The position numbers and the translations under genes were made by a program. From the NCBI GenBank assembly GCA_902605645.1, contig CACLDE010000001.1, positions 62,001-126,000 of the forward strand: a stretch of 64,000 nt of DNA, in the 5' to 3' direction. The stretch is from an uncultured Pelagibacteraceae bacterium. GTDB lineage: Bacteria > Pseudomonadota > Alphaproteobacteria > Pelagibacterales > Pelagibacteraceae. The notes under the pieces were generated by a model, which saw only the letters and a list, made by a program, of their open reading frames with translations, did no database searches and was not told where the DNA came from. Positions 50,387 to 58,867 of the stretch are shown here, one piece after another (the stretch's first letter is position 1; every line of letters starts with the position of its first letter).

Positions 50387-51229
50387 CTAATTTTGCCTAA
50401 AATTTGATGCTTCATAAACGCCCAAAATATCTAAGCTTTCAGTATGAAAACCAAGTTCCTCCATAGCATTCTGAACAGGTTTCTCCTCTAGATGTCCCTC
50501 AAAGTCTAAATAAAAGTTAGTTTGTGCAAAAGTATTTTTTACAGAAAAACTCTCTAGTTTGGTCATATTAACTTGGTTAGTGGCGAATCCACCTAATGAT
50601 TTATAAAGTGCTGCGGGTTCGCTTTTTAATCTAAAAGTACAAGTTGTAATATATTTTTTTCCCTTTGTATATTCTGGTTGTTGAACATTTTTACCCATTA
50701 TTAAAAATCTTGTTACGTTTCCTTTCTCATCTTCAATATTTTCTTTTAGAATTTTTAGTTTATAAATTTTAGCTGAAAGTTTAGAAGCTATAGCAGCTAT
50801 CGAATTATCATTTCCATCCGCAAGTTCTTTGGCTGAACCTGCGGTATCCGCTGAAATTATAGTTTTGTATTTATTTTCCATTATAATTTTTTGACATTGT
50901 CCTATTGCTTGAGAGTGACTTCTAACATATTTAATTTCTTCCAACTTAGTATTTTCTCTAGCCAAAAGATTGTGTTCTACTTTTTGAAAATGTTCAGCAT
51001 GAATTTGTAATTTATACTTGGGTAAAAGATAGTGAATATCAGCTACTCTCCCAGCTAAAGAATTTTCGAGAGGTATTACTATCTTGAAGTCCTCATTTTC
51101 AAATGCTACCTTAAATGTTTCCTCAAAAGTTGAGCAAGTTTTAATTTCAGGATTTTCAAAGAGCTCGTTAACAGCAATGTGAGAATAAGCACCAAGCTCT
51201 CCCTGAAAAGCTACTTTACTTTTTTTCAT
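50387..51229 (-). CDS. pheA: Prephenate dehydratase
   Basis: 280 residues without a fused chorismate mutase. Catalytic domain: VAFQGELGAYSHIAVNELF, VIPLENSLAGRVADIHYLL, ADTAGSAKELADGNDNSIAAI and GNVTRFLIMG, followed by a C-terminal ACT domain with ESFSVKNTFAQTNFYLDFEG for phenylalanine feedback. It converts prephenate to phenylpyruvate. The GALV motif of many ACT domains is replaced by AALY here. Overlap with kdsB is 4 bp. Confidence 0.94.
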   Translation of the reverse strand: MKKSKVAFQGELGAYSHIAVNELFENPEIKTCSTFEETFKVAFENEDFKIVIPLENSLAGRVADIHYLLPKYKLQIHAEHFQKVEHNLLARENTKLEEIKYVRSHSQAIGQCQKIIMENKYKTIISADTAGSAKELADGNDNSIAAIASKLSAKIYKLKILKENIEDEKGNVTRFLIMGKNVQQPEYTKGKKYITTCTFRLKSEPAALYKSLGGFATNQVNMTKLESFSVKNTFAQTNFYLDFEGHLEEKPVQNAMEELGFHTESLDILGVYEASNFRQN

Positions 51230-51960
51230 ATTTTCATTAACTCCTGAATATCTTGTAAATCTTTTTCGGTATCAACACTCAATGGAGAAGAAGATGTATA
51301 ACCAACATGAATTTTCATATTATTTTCAAGCGCTCTAAGTTGTTCCAAATTTCTATTTAATTCCTTTTTAGTTCTTTTTAAACTTACATACCTTAATAGC
51401 GCTTCTTTAGTAAAGCCATAAATACCAATGTGATGATAGATATGTCCTTTTTTTACATTTTCTTCTGTTCTAAAAAAATCCACTGCTTCATCAAATTGAT
51501 TATTCGATAAAACCTTTTTCGTCACAACCTTAACATTATTAATATTTTGCATTTCTTGGTTGTCTTGAAATTTACTTCCAAGAGTCGCAATGTCACATAA
51601 TTGTTTCTTAATATAATTTGATAACAATTTAATTGACTCAGGTTTAATATTTGGCATATCTCCCTGTAAATTAATAATTGTTTGAGGTTCTCTTTTTAAA
51701 AATTTATCAAAGACCTCAAAAATCCTGTCGGTACCTGTTTGGTGATTTGAATTAGTTTTTACTGAAATACCTTTGACTGAAGCAATTAAATCGTTAATTT
51801 GCTCATTAGGCGATGCAATAATAACTTCTCCAACATTTGCATTTTTTGCAGCTTCATACACATGAAGTATCATTTCTTTATTGTTTATTTTTTTTAAAGG
51901 TTTATTGGGTAATCTGGTTGCTTCTAATCTAGTTGGAATAATAATAACGTTATCAGTCAT
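51226..51960 (-). CDS. kdsB: CMP-Kdo synthetase
   Basis: 244 residues. Nucleotidyltransferase motif IIPTRLEATRLPNKPLKKI, IIASPNEQINDLI, HQTGTDRIFEVF and IINLQGDMPNIKPESI, with the later IYHHIGIYGFTKEALLRYV, are the KdsB signatures. It activates Kdo with CTP for the waaA transferase encoded at 23738. It forms a pair with pheA, an arrangement common in alphaproteobacteria. Confidence 0.95.
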   Translation of the reverse strand: MTDNVIIIPTRLEATRLPNKPLKKINNKEMILHVYEAAKNANVGEVIIASPNEQINDLIASVKGISVKTNSNHQTGTDRIFEVFDKFLKREPQTIINLQGDMPNIKPESIKLLSNYIKKQLCDIATLGSKFQDNQEMQNINNVKVVTKKVLSNNQFDEAVDFFRTEENVKKGHIYHHIGIYGFTKEALLRYVSLKRTKKELNRNLEQLRALENNMKIHVGYTSSSPLSVDTEKDLQDIQELMKI

Positions 51961-52053
51961 AAATTTATGCGGCTAAAAAGACGCAAAAAAACATTTTAAA
52001 TTGAAGTTTTTTATTAAAACTCATGTTATACGTTAGAAATACTTATCAAAGAT

Positions 52054-52599
52054 ATGGATAGTTTTGAAATAAATAAAATTATTGCCTCTATACTGCTTAC
52101 AGCATTGATAATTATAGGTATTGGTAAATTAGTAGATATCCTTTTTTATGTGGAAAAACCTAAGCTGTCTGCTTACAAAGTGGAGGGAATTGATGAAAAA
52201 GTATCCGGCAAAGTATCTGTTAAAACCGCTGTTGTAGCTGAAGAAGTAGACATCAAGGCTCTATTAGCAATGGGCGATATGGCTCACGGTGAAAAGGTAT
52301 TTAAAAAATGTTCCGCTTGTCACATGATTGCAGCAGATGGTAAAAATAAAATCGGGCCCAATCTTTGGGGTGTAATAGGCAGAACAGCAGGCGTAATAGA
52401 CGATTATAATTATTCAAAAGCTATGAAAGCTTATGCAAAAGAGTGGACTTTTGAAGAAATGAATTCATATTTAATTAAACCACAAGCTTATATCAAAGGA
52501 ACTAAAATGGCTTTTGCAGGATTAAGAAAAGAAAAAGATAGGGCTTCAGTAATTTTGTATATGAACTCAAAGAGTGCAAGTCCAAAAGCGATACCTTAG
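52054..52599 (+). CDS. cycM: Membrane-anchored cytochrome c (CycM/c552 type)
   Basis: 181 residues. An N-terminal membrane anchor (about 9-31), then a linker, then one class I cytochrome c domain with heme motif KKCSACHMIA (Cys86, Cys89, His90), GPNLWGVIGRTAG and the axial Met in GTKMAFAG. It resembles CycM, which carries electrons from bc1 to the aa3 oxidase encoded at 12019-16819. It is a single gene whose end overlaps the convergent argF by 4 bp. Confidence 0.9.
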   Translation: MDSFEINKIIASILLTALIIIGIGKLVDILFYVEKPKLSAYKVEGIDEKVSGKVSVKTAVVAEEVDIKALLAMGDMAHGEKVFKKCSACHMIAADGKNKIGPNLWGVIGRTAGVIDDYNYSKAMKAYAKEWTFEEMNSYLIKPQAYIKGTKMAFAGLRKEKDRASVILYMNSKSASPKAIP

Positions 52600-53522
52600 G
52601 CTAAACACCAATTAATAATACTTTTTTGTGCGTGAACTCTATTATAGGCTTGTTGCCAAACAACTGATTTATTTCCATCTATAATATCGTCAGCTACTTC
52701 TTCACCTCTACCAACAGGTAGACAGTGCATAAATATACAATCAGTTTTAGCAAGTTTAAAAAGTTTTTTATTTACTTGATAGTCTTTTAAAGATTTCTTT
52801 TTTGCTTTTTTGTTTACTTTATCATTCATAGAAACCCATTTGTCAGTCATAATACAGTCTGCATCTTTTGCGGCTTCTCTTGGGTCTTTAGTAACAAAAA
52901 TTTTAGATTTATTCTTTGAAACCCATTTTAATATCTTATCACTAGGACTATATTTTTTCGGGCACCCAATTTTTAAATTAAATTTAAATTTCACTGCAGC
53001 TTCTATAAAGGAGTTTGACATGTTATTATTTCCATCGCCTATCCAAGAGATAGTTTTTCCTTCAATACTACCACTATTTTCCTCAAAAGTTAAAATGTCA
53101 GACATTACCTGACAAGGATGACTTTGATCTGATAATCCGTTGATAACAGGTATTTTTGAATGTTTTGAAAATTCTTCAAGATTTTTATGAGAAGACGTTC
53201 TAATCATAAGTATATCTGCATATTCAGATAAAACTCTTGCAGTATCTTTTAAACTTTCGTCACCTTTCCCATAATGAATACCATCTGGATTAAGAATTGT
53301 TGATGAGCCCCCTAATTGTTTAATGGCCAAATCGAAAGATATTCTTGTTCTTGTGGATGGTTTTTCAAAAATCATTATCATTGACTTTCCATCTAAAGGT
53401 TTATCTTTATCTGTTGATGATTTATTCTGACCCTCTCTTTTACTTTTTCTATCTTTAGCTTCTTCGACAATATTTCTCAGCAAAGATGCAGAATGATCGG
53501 CAATGTTTAAAAAGTTTTTCAT
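52596..53522 (-). CDS. argF: Ornithine carbamoyltransferase
   Basis: 308 residues. Carbamoyl phosphate motif FEKPSTRTRISFDLA, SDQSHPCQVMSDILTF, WIGDGNNNMSNSFI and HCLPVGRGEEVADDII are the OTCase signatures. It makes citrulline in arginine synthesis. It starts at the argD stop with a 4-bp overlap and belongs to an argD-argF pair. Confidence 0.97.
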   Translation of the reverse strand: MKNFLNIADHSASLLRNIVEEAKDRKSKREGQNKSSTDKDKPLDGKSMIMIFEKPSTRTRISFDLAIKQLGGSSTILNPDGIHYGKGDESLKDTARVLSEYADILMIRTSSHKNLEEFSKHSKIPVINGLSDQSHPCQVMSDILTFEENSGSIEGKTISWIGDGNNNMSNSFIEAAVKFKFNLKIGCPKKYSPSDKILKWVSKNKSKIFVTKDPREAAKDADCIMTDKWVSMNDKVNKKAKKKSLKDYQVNKKLFKLAKTDCIFMHCLPVGRGEEVADDIIDGNKSVVWQQAYNRVHAQKSIINWCLA

Positions 53523-54685
53523 TTATAACTTTTACATACTTTATTTATAATTGTCACTGCTTGATCAATTTCTTTTTTAGAGACGTTCAATGGAGGCAAT
53601 ATTCTCACCACATTTTCTGCAGCTCTTATCGTCAATAATTTTTCTTTCATTAGTTTTTCTATAAATTTTGCTTGATTTACTTTAAGCTGTAATCCTAACA
53701 ATAAACCAGTTCCTCTTATCTCTTTTATAACTTTTTGATTTTGAATGTGAATAATATTTAATTTTGTTTTAAAATATTTACTTATACTTCTGACATTTTT
53801 TAAAAAATTCTTATTAAAAATTACATCTAAAACAGCATTTCCAACACTCATAGCAAGAGGATTCCCCCCGAATGTTGTGCCATGAGAGCCTGGTTTCATT
53901 GTAGACGCAACTTTTTTATTTACTAAACAAGCCCCGATTGGAAATCCACCGCCTATACCCTTAGCAATTGGCACTATATCAGGCTTTATATTTGCATACT
54001 CAAAAGCGAAAAATTTACCTGATCTTCCTATTCCACATTGAACTTCATCTAAAATTAAAAGTATTTTTTTCTTATTACAAAGTTTTCTAAGACCCTTTAG
54101 GCAAAAATCTGGAATAACTTTTATTCCGCCCTCACCCATTATTGTTTCAACCATTATAGCTGCAGTTTTTTTTGTAATTTTTTTTTCTAAATCTTTATGA
54201 TTTCCAAATGTAAAATGATCAAAACCTGCTACTTTTGGACCAAAACCTTCTGTCATTTTTTTACTATTACTTGCAAAGATTGTTGCCAAAGTTCTTCCGT
54301 GAAAACTATTATTTATACAAAGAATTCTATTTTTATTCGGTTTTCCTTTAGAGTGAAAATATTTTCTTGCAATTTTAATAGCTAGTTCAGTCGCTTCTGC
54401 TCCTGAATTTTGAAACGCAACAAAATTTGCAAAGGTTTTCTGGGTTAATCTTTTTGCAAGTTTTTCCTGCTCAGGAATATTAAAGGCATTAGATACATGC
54501 CAAAGTTTTTTTGCTTGTGAATTTACAGCTTTAACCAAATGAGGATGACTGTGACCCAAACTATTTACTGCAATACCTTGTACAAAATCTAAATATTTTT
54601 TTCCATTATCTGAATAAAGATAAGATCCTTTGCCTCTTTTAAAAGATATCTTTTTTCTGTTGTATGTTTGTAAAATAGCGCTCAT
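53519..54685 (-). CDS. argD: Acetylornithine aminotransferase
   Basis: 388 residues of class III aminotransferases. QNSGAEATELAIKIARKYF, NNSFHGRTLATIFAS, LLILDEVQCGIGRSGKFFAFE and the PLP lysine in VPIAKGIGGGFPIGA are present; GSHGTTFGGNPLAMSV follows. It acts before ArgF in arginine synthesis. Two bases separate it from the ABC-2 permease stop. Confidence 0.94.
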   Translation of the reverse strand: MSAILQTYNRKKISFKRGKGSYLYSDNGKKYLDFVQGIAVNSLGHSHPHLVKAVNSQAKKLWHVSNAFNIPEQEKLAKRLTQKTFANFVAFQNSGAEATELAIKIARKYFHSKGKPNKNRILCINNSFHGRTLATIFASNSKKMTEGFGPKVAGFDHFTFGNHKDLEKKITKKTAAIMVETIMGEGGIKVIPDFCLKGLRKLCNKKKILLILDEVQCGIGRSGKFFAFEYANIKPDIVPIAKGIGGGFPIGACLVNKKVASTMKPGSHGTTFGGNPLAMSVGNAVLDVIFNKNFLKNVRSISKYFKTKLNIIHIQNQKVIKEIRGTGLLLGLQLKVNQAKFIEKLMKEKLLTIRAAENVVRILPPLNVSKKEIDQAVTIINKVCKSYK

Positions 54686-54687
54686 TG

Positions 54688-55503
54688 TTAAGACTTTAAT
54701 TTATATCCTTTTTTATACAAAATATAAGCAATAAACCATATCAATAAACTTAAGATTGATAAATAAATAAGTCCAAAAAGAATAGAGCCATCTGATTGTC
54801 CTAGAAAGCTATATCTAAATCCATCTATCATGTAGAAAAATGGATTTGCTTTACTAATGATTTGTAATGTCTCTGGCAGTCTTTCTATTGAATAAAAAGT
54901 ACCCGATAAAAAAGATAAAGGAATTATAACAAAGTTAGTAACTGTTGCCATATGATCAAACTTTTCTGCCCAGAGTCCTGCTATAATTCCAAGAGCTCCA
55001 AGAGAAAAAGCAGATAACAGAGTAAAAGCTACCAAAGTTATAAAATTTTTAATTTCAAGATCGATAAATAAGTAAAATACTAATAATGAAATAACCGCAA
55101 TTAATACACTTCTCGTAACTGAGGCGAGAGTAACAGCTAGTGTAACTTCACCAGCAGATAAAGGAGCATAAACTAAATCAACAATATTTCCTTGAATTTT
55201 TCCAATCATAAATGAAGATGATGAGTGGGAAAAAGCTTGTTGAATGATTTGCATTGCAATTAGTCCAGGCGCAAGAAAAACAATAAAAGGCACGCCTAAA
55301 ACATTTCCTCTATCATTACCTATTGCTAAAGATAGTACTGATAGAAATAAAAGAGATGTGATGAGTGGAGAAAATAAAGTTTGTATCCAAACAATAAGAA
55401 ATCTTAACACTTCTTTTTTATAAAGTGTCCAAGCTCCTATCCAATTTATTGAACCAAATCTTCTTGTTCCAATTTTATATTTTCCAGATATTTCAACCAT
55501 CAA
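54688..55503 (-). CDS. ABC-2 type transporter permease
   Basis: 271 residues with six membrane helices and the ABC-2 motif LIVWIQTLFSPLITSLLFL and PLSFLSGTFYSIERLPE. The family exports polysaccharides, lipids or drugs with a separate ATPase. No ATP-binding gene is adjacent (upstream is divergent gcrA, downstream argD), so the partner must lie elsewhere. Substrate unknown. Confidence 0.85.
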   Translation of the reverse strand: MMVEISGKYKIGTRRFGSINWIGAWTLYKKEVLRFLIVWIQTLFSPLITSLLFLSVLSLAIGNDRGNVLGVPFIVFLAPGLIAMQIIQQAFSHSSSSFMIGKIQGNIVDLVYAPLSAGEVTLAVTLASVTRSVLIAVISLLVFYLFIDLEIKNFITLVAFTLLSAFSLGALGIIAGLWAEKFDHMATVTNFVIIPLSFLSGTFYSIERLPETLQIISKANPFFYMIDGFRYSFLGQSDGSILFGLIYLSILSLLIWFIAYILYKKGYKLKS

Positions 55504-55650
55504 TAGTCTTATAACTTTAAATTATGAAAAAACTGTGTAAAACTCTACTTACCCTCAGACTATACGCTTTTTATATTTGAAAAAGCCCTTTAAACACTAA
55601 ATACTGTAATTATATTTTACTAATCTACTATATATAGTATAAGTTGAATT

Positions 55651-56157
55651 ATGAGCTGGACTGACGAAAAAGTACAAAAATTAAAGGAACTTTGGAAAAA
55701 AGGTCATACCGCTAGTCAAATTGCTGAGATGCTTGGAGACACAACAAGGAATGCGGTAATTGGAAAAGCCCATAGATTAAATTTAGAAGCAAGAGCTCCT
55801 TCTAAAAGTTCTCATACCTCAGGAGCTAGTTCGGGTCAGAATAAAATTCAAAGAAGGCCTTCTCAGCAACCGCTAACGAGAAAACAAAAATTTCAATCAA
55901 TATTACTAGATAAAAACTTTGAACCTGAAAACCCTAAATCTTTAGAAGAATTATCTGAGGATACATGTAAATGGCCAATAGGTCATCCAAACGAAGAAAG
56001 TTTTTATTTCTGCGGTAGAAAACCAGAAGAAGATTTTCCATATTGCAAATTACACGTTTTATACGCGTTTCAACCTAAAGGTCAAAAAGAGGATGTTCTG
56101 GATAAGGATGATGAAGTACCAGAATTTATTGAGAAAAAAGTTAAGTCTGCAGGTTAA
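55651..56157 (+). CDS. gcrA: GcrA cell cycle regulator
   Basis: 168 residues. The N-terminus MSWTDEKVQKLKELWKKGHT followed by SQIAEMLGDTTRNAVIGKAH is the GcrA helix-turn-helix. The middle is Ser/Gln-rich, and the C-terminus has CKWPIGHPNEESFYFCGRKP and PYCKLHVLYAFQP, the conserved sigma-70-binding part. In Caulobacter it activates transcription at methylated promoters. The 147-bp gap to the ABC-2 gene holds divergent promoters; no binding sites can be named. Confidence 0.94.
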   Translation: MSWTDEKVQKLKELWKKGHTASQIAEMLGDTTRNAVIGKAHRLNLEARAPSKSSHTSGASSGQNKIQRRPSQQPLTRKQKFQSILLDKNFEPENPKSLEELSEDTCKWPIGHPNEESFYFCGRKPEEDFPYCKLHVLYAFQPKGQKEDVLDKDDEVPEFIEKKVKSAG

Positions 56158-56172
56158 CAATATTCTAACCAT

Positions 56173-56397
56173 ATGAATTTCATAAAAAAATACCTTAAAT
56201 GGTTAAGCACTTTTTTAGTCTTAACAGGTATTTTATTAACTAACTTAAATATGTATCCAATTAATATAATGTTTCACGGGGCTGGAGTTGTAGGCTGGAC
56301 TGTAGCTGGTTTTTTATCAAAAGATAAAGCAATACTTACAAACTTTGGGTTGCAAATACCTTTATTTATAATTGGGTTTTATCAATTGTTGTTTTAA
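56173..56397 (+). CDS. Small two- to three-helix membrane protein, unknown function
   Basis: 74 residues, mostly hydrophobic: WLSTFLVLTGILLTNLNMYP, a FHGAGVVGWTVAGFL segment and a final IPLFIIGFYQLLF. No recognised enzyme motif; small proteins of this shape are seen in marine alphaproteobacteria. It is between gcrA (15 bp away) and the aquaporin-like gene, with which it shares one base, so it may belong to that channel functionally. Confidence 0.7.
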   Translation: MNFIKKYLKWLSTFLVLTGILLTNLNMYPINIMFHGAGVVGWTVAGFLSKDKAILTNFGLQIPLFIIGFYQLLF

Positions 56398-57041
56398 TGA
56401 AAAATAGAATATTTATAGGTGAATTTATAGGTAGTGCTTTTTTAGTCATGGTCATTGTTGGTTCTGGAATAATGGCTCAAAACTTAACTAGAGATTTTGC
56501 GGTAATGTTATTAGCTAATACTCTAGCTACTGGTGCTGGTTTATTTGTTTTAATTAATTCAATCGCAAATATTTCTGGAGCCCACTTTAATCCCGTTGTT
56601 ACGATGACGATGTTTTTCACAAAAAAAATTAAAAAAGATTTAATTTTTACTTATATAAGTGCGCAAATACTAGGATGTTTATTGGGCGTAATGCTTGCGA
56701 ACTTAATGTTCGATTTGCCTCCGATAGAATTATCTAGAAAGATAAGACCTGGAATTAATATTTTTGTTGCAGAGCTTATTGCTACTTTTGGTTTAATTTT
56801 TATTATATTTGGCTCATTAAAAAAAGGCTCAACTTCTGTAGCTGCATCGGTTGCAACTTATATAACTGCTGGCTACTGGTTTACTTCATCTACCTCTTTT
56901 GCTAACCCTGCGGTTGCATTAGCAAGAACTTTTACTGATACATTTACAGGTATAAACTATTTAAATACTCCTAATTATATAATTGCTGAAATACTCGGTG
57001 CCTTAATCGCTTTATTTGTAATTAAAAAAATTTTTTCATAA
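56397..57041 (+). CDS. MIP/aquaporin family channel (AqpS-like)
   Basis: 214 residues with six helices and two half-repeats. First box: ISGAHFNPVVTM (NPV instead of NPA). Second box: FANPAVALARTFTDTFTGI. The residue after the second NPA, usually the selectivity Arg, is Val. This pattern is shared with bacterial AqpS-like channels reported near arsenic genes, so a wider pore for small neutral solutes is likely; water alone is less likely. No arsenic gene lies nearby. Confidence 0.85.
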   Translation: MKNRIFIGEFIGSAFLVMVIVGSGIMAQNLTRDFAVMLLANTLATGAGLFVLINSIANISGAHFNPVVTMTMFFTKKIKKDLIFTYISAQILGCLLGVMLANLMFDLPPIELSRKIRPGINIFVAELIATFGLIFIIFGSLKKGSTSVAASVATYITAGYWFTSSTSFANPAVALARTFTDTFTGINYLNTPNYIIAEILGALIALFVIKKIFS

Positions 57042-57314
57042 AAATAACCTTGTGAAATGAACGTGTGAAACAATTTTTTAAAATTAATTTATTGAAATAT
57101 AATGTTATTTAATTTGTTAAGGTAATTTTTTATTTTACAGAAAATAAGTTTGCATTCTGTCAAAAAATTTTTATAAACGATCCAAGCTCCTTTCCAAAAA
57201 AAAATAAATAAATTCTTTTATAGATAAAGTTTTCTAATAAGTTATAAAATTTATTTATGAAAGATGATTCGGACGTCAAGAATAACAATAAAAAAATGAC
57301 AAAAAGGAAATAAT

Positions 57315-58283
57315 ATGGAACTTACGTTAATATACACGATTATAGGGTTCGGTTTAGCAGGTTACAGTGTAATCGCTAATGACTCTATACAAACACTTGG
57401 AACGTTTATTGCTTCAAAGCAAAAATGGTTCAAATGGTACGTACTAGCAAGTGCTGCATCACTAGTAATGATTATTGCAATAACTTGGGGTTGGTACAGT
57501 TATGATGGAGATATTTCTTATGGAAGACTAACTAGAATACCTTTCCAAGAAATACAATGGTACCACGCAGTTGCTCCGGCAATTCTATTGCTACTAACAA
57601 AAATTGGTATTCCTGTATCTACAACTTTTTTAGTTTTATCTGCATTTGCCTCAACAATAGTTTTAGAGAAAATGCTTGTAAAAAGTATTGTAGGTTATGG
57701 TATAGCAGCAACAGTTGCTTACTTCTGCTGGATAGCAGTTTCAAAATTCATTAATGAAAAATTAGATGAAGTTAAAGGTGAAAAATGGATTGCATTTTGG
57801 CGTAATTCAGTTTGGATATCATCTGGCTGGCTATGGTGGGTCTGGTTATCACATGATGTTGCAAACATTGCTGTATACTTACCTAGACAATTAGATATTT
57901 CATTACTTTTAATTGTATTGGCATATTTTACCGCTTTACTTTTTTACATCTTCTACATTAGAGGTGGTCCAATACATAAAGTGGTCTTAGAAAAAACTGG
58001 TACAAGGTACGCTAGATCAGCAACAATAATAAACGTTATTTATGCTGCAGTATTATTCTATTTTAAAGAATTAAATGATCTTCCGATGTCAACAACATGG
58101 GTATTTGTTGGATTGTTGTGTGGAAGAGAACTAGCAATTTCTACAATGAATAAAGACTATAAATTTAAATATGTGTTTCCACTCATAGGAAAAGACTTTG
58201 TGAAAATGATATTTGGCTTAAGTGTTTCAGTAGCAATTGTGCTAGCAATTCATTACTTTATAATTCCTAAGGGATTATATTAA
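57315..58283 (+). CDS. Divergent PiT-like membrane transporter
   Basis: 322 residues, about eight to nine membrane helices. It resembles the PiT (PHO4) phosphate carriers in both repeats: VIANDSIQTLGTFIASK and IPVSTTFLVLSAFAS in the first, LSHDVANIAVYLPRQ and LPMSTTWVFVGLLCGRELA in the second, compared with the family's ND.ANA.G and PVSTTH. The usual central loop is short. The substrate could be phosphate or another anion. A clear AGGAAA precedes the ATG. No partner genes (e.g. phoU-like) adjoin it. Confidence 0.7.
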   Translation: MELTLIYTIIGFGLAGYSVIANDSIQTLGTFIASKQKWFKWYVLASAASLVMIIAITWGWYSYDGDISYGRLTRIPFQEIQWYHAVAPAILLLLTKIGIPVSTTFLVLSAFASTIVLEKMLVKSIVGYGIAATVAYFCWIAVSKFINEKLDEVKGEKWIAFWRNSVWISSGWLWWVWLSHDVANIAVYLPRQLDISLLLIVLAYFTALLFYIFYIRGGPIHKVVLEKTGTRYARSATIINVIYAAVLFYFKELNDLPMSTTWVFVGLLCGRELAISTMNKDYKFKYVFPLIGKDFVKMIFGLSVSVAIVLAIHYFIIPKGLY

Positions 58284-58292
58284 TTAGTAAAA

Positions 58293-58523
58293 CTATTTTT
58301 TCTTCTGGAGATCTTCATAAATTTTTTTAAGATCTTCAGGAGATAAATTTTTATCTTTTAACTTATCTAAAATCTCCTCATCTTCTTGACTTACATTTTC
58401 ATTTCTTTGCTGCTCTTTTACTTCGCCTCTAGCATCAAATCCGGCTTTGATAAATTTTGCAGAAACTAGAATAACAACAATTGCAATAATTACAGCTAAC
58501 GATAAAAATAATAATGTCATCAT
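58293..58523 (-). CDS. Small membrane-anchored charged protein, unknown function
   Basis: 76 residues: an N-terminal membrane helix (LLFLSLAVIIAIVVILVSAKFI), then a charged helix-prone tail ending LSPEDLKKIYEDLQKKK. No family recognised. It overlaps the upstream SMR-like gene by 4 bp (last gene of NDUFA9-like/SMR-like/this run). Convergent with the PiT-like gene, 9 bp apart. Confidence 0.65.
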   Translation of the reverse strand: MMTLLFLSLAVIIAIVVILVSAKFIKAGFDARGEVKEQQRNENVSQEDEEILDKLKDKNLSPEDLKKIYEDLQKKK

Positions 58524-58867
58524 GATTTAAGTTTTCCTAAAGTGTTTAAGAGAATAACTCCTACAACAATAAATCCTATTCCTAATATTCCATAAATGTT
58601 TGGAGTTTGTTGGTATTTGAAAATACCAAATAACGTTACTGCTGTAATAGTGAGCGCTCCATAAGTTGCATAAGTAAATCCTACAGGTATTACTGACATA
58701 GCTTTTGATAAACAGAAAATACAAAAAATTATGCTTAAGATGCAAAATAAAGTTGGGTTAAATTTAGTAAAACCTGCAGTTGTTTTTAAAAAACCGTTTG
58801 AAAGTATTCCACTAGCAATGGCTAAAACTAAAAAAATATATCCTGATAATAAACTTAAACTCTTCAT
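58520..58867 (-). CDS. SMR-like small membrane protein lacking the conserved Glu
   Basis: 115 residues, four helices. The whole chain lines up without gaps with EmrE-type small multidrug resistance proteins (GFLKTTAGFT, VIPVGFTYATYGAL, ending GVILLNTLGK). At the place of the essential Glu14 there is Gly, in LAIASGILSNGFLK, and EmrE Trp63 is Tyr. Proton-drug antiport in the usual way is therefore doubtful. It overlaps the NDUFA9-like gene and the 76-aa gene by 4 bp each. Confidence 0.8.
   Translation of the reverse strand: MKSLSLLSGYIFLVLAIASGILSNGFLKTTAGFTKFNPTLFCILSIIFCIFCLSKAMSVIPVGFTYATYGALTITAVTLFGIFKYQQTPNIYGILGIGFIVVGVILLNTLGKLKS

Noticed and set aside
57257-57313. 18-codon ORF just before the PiT-like gene
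   Set aside because: It ends one base before the next ATG, which hints at a leader peptide, but it has no ribosome site and a low-complexity Lys/Asn sequence; chance is likely.
57042-57314. 273-bp gap before the PiT-like gene searched for a SAM or other riboswitch
   Set aside because: AT-rich with poly-A and poly-T runs; no conserved riboswitch core or strong hairpin could be recognised.
57315-58283. Possible proteorhodopsin
   Set aside because: A seven-helix opsin was sought because of the retinal genes. This protein has PiT-like repeats and no retinal-binding Lys motif in a last helix, so it is not a rhodopsin.
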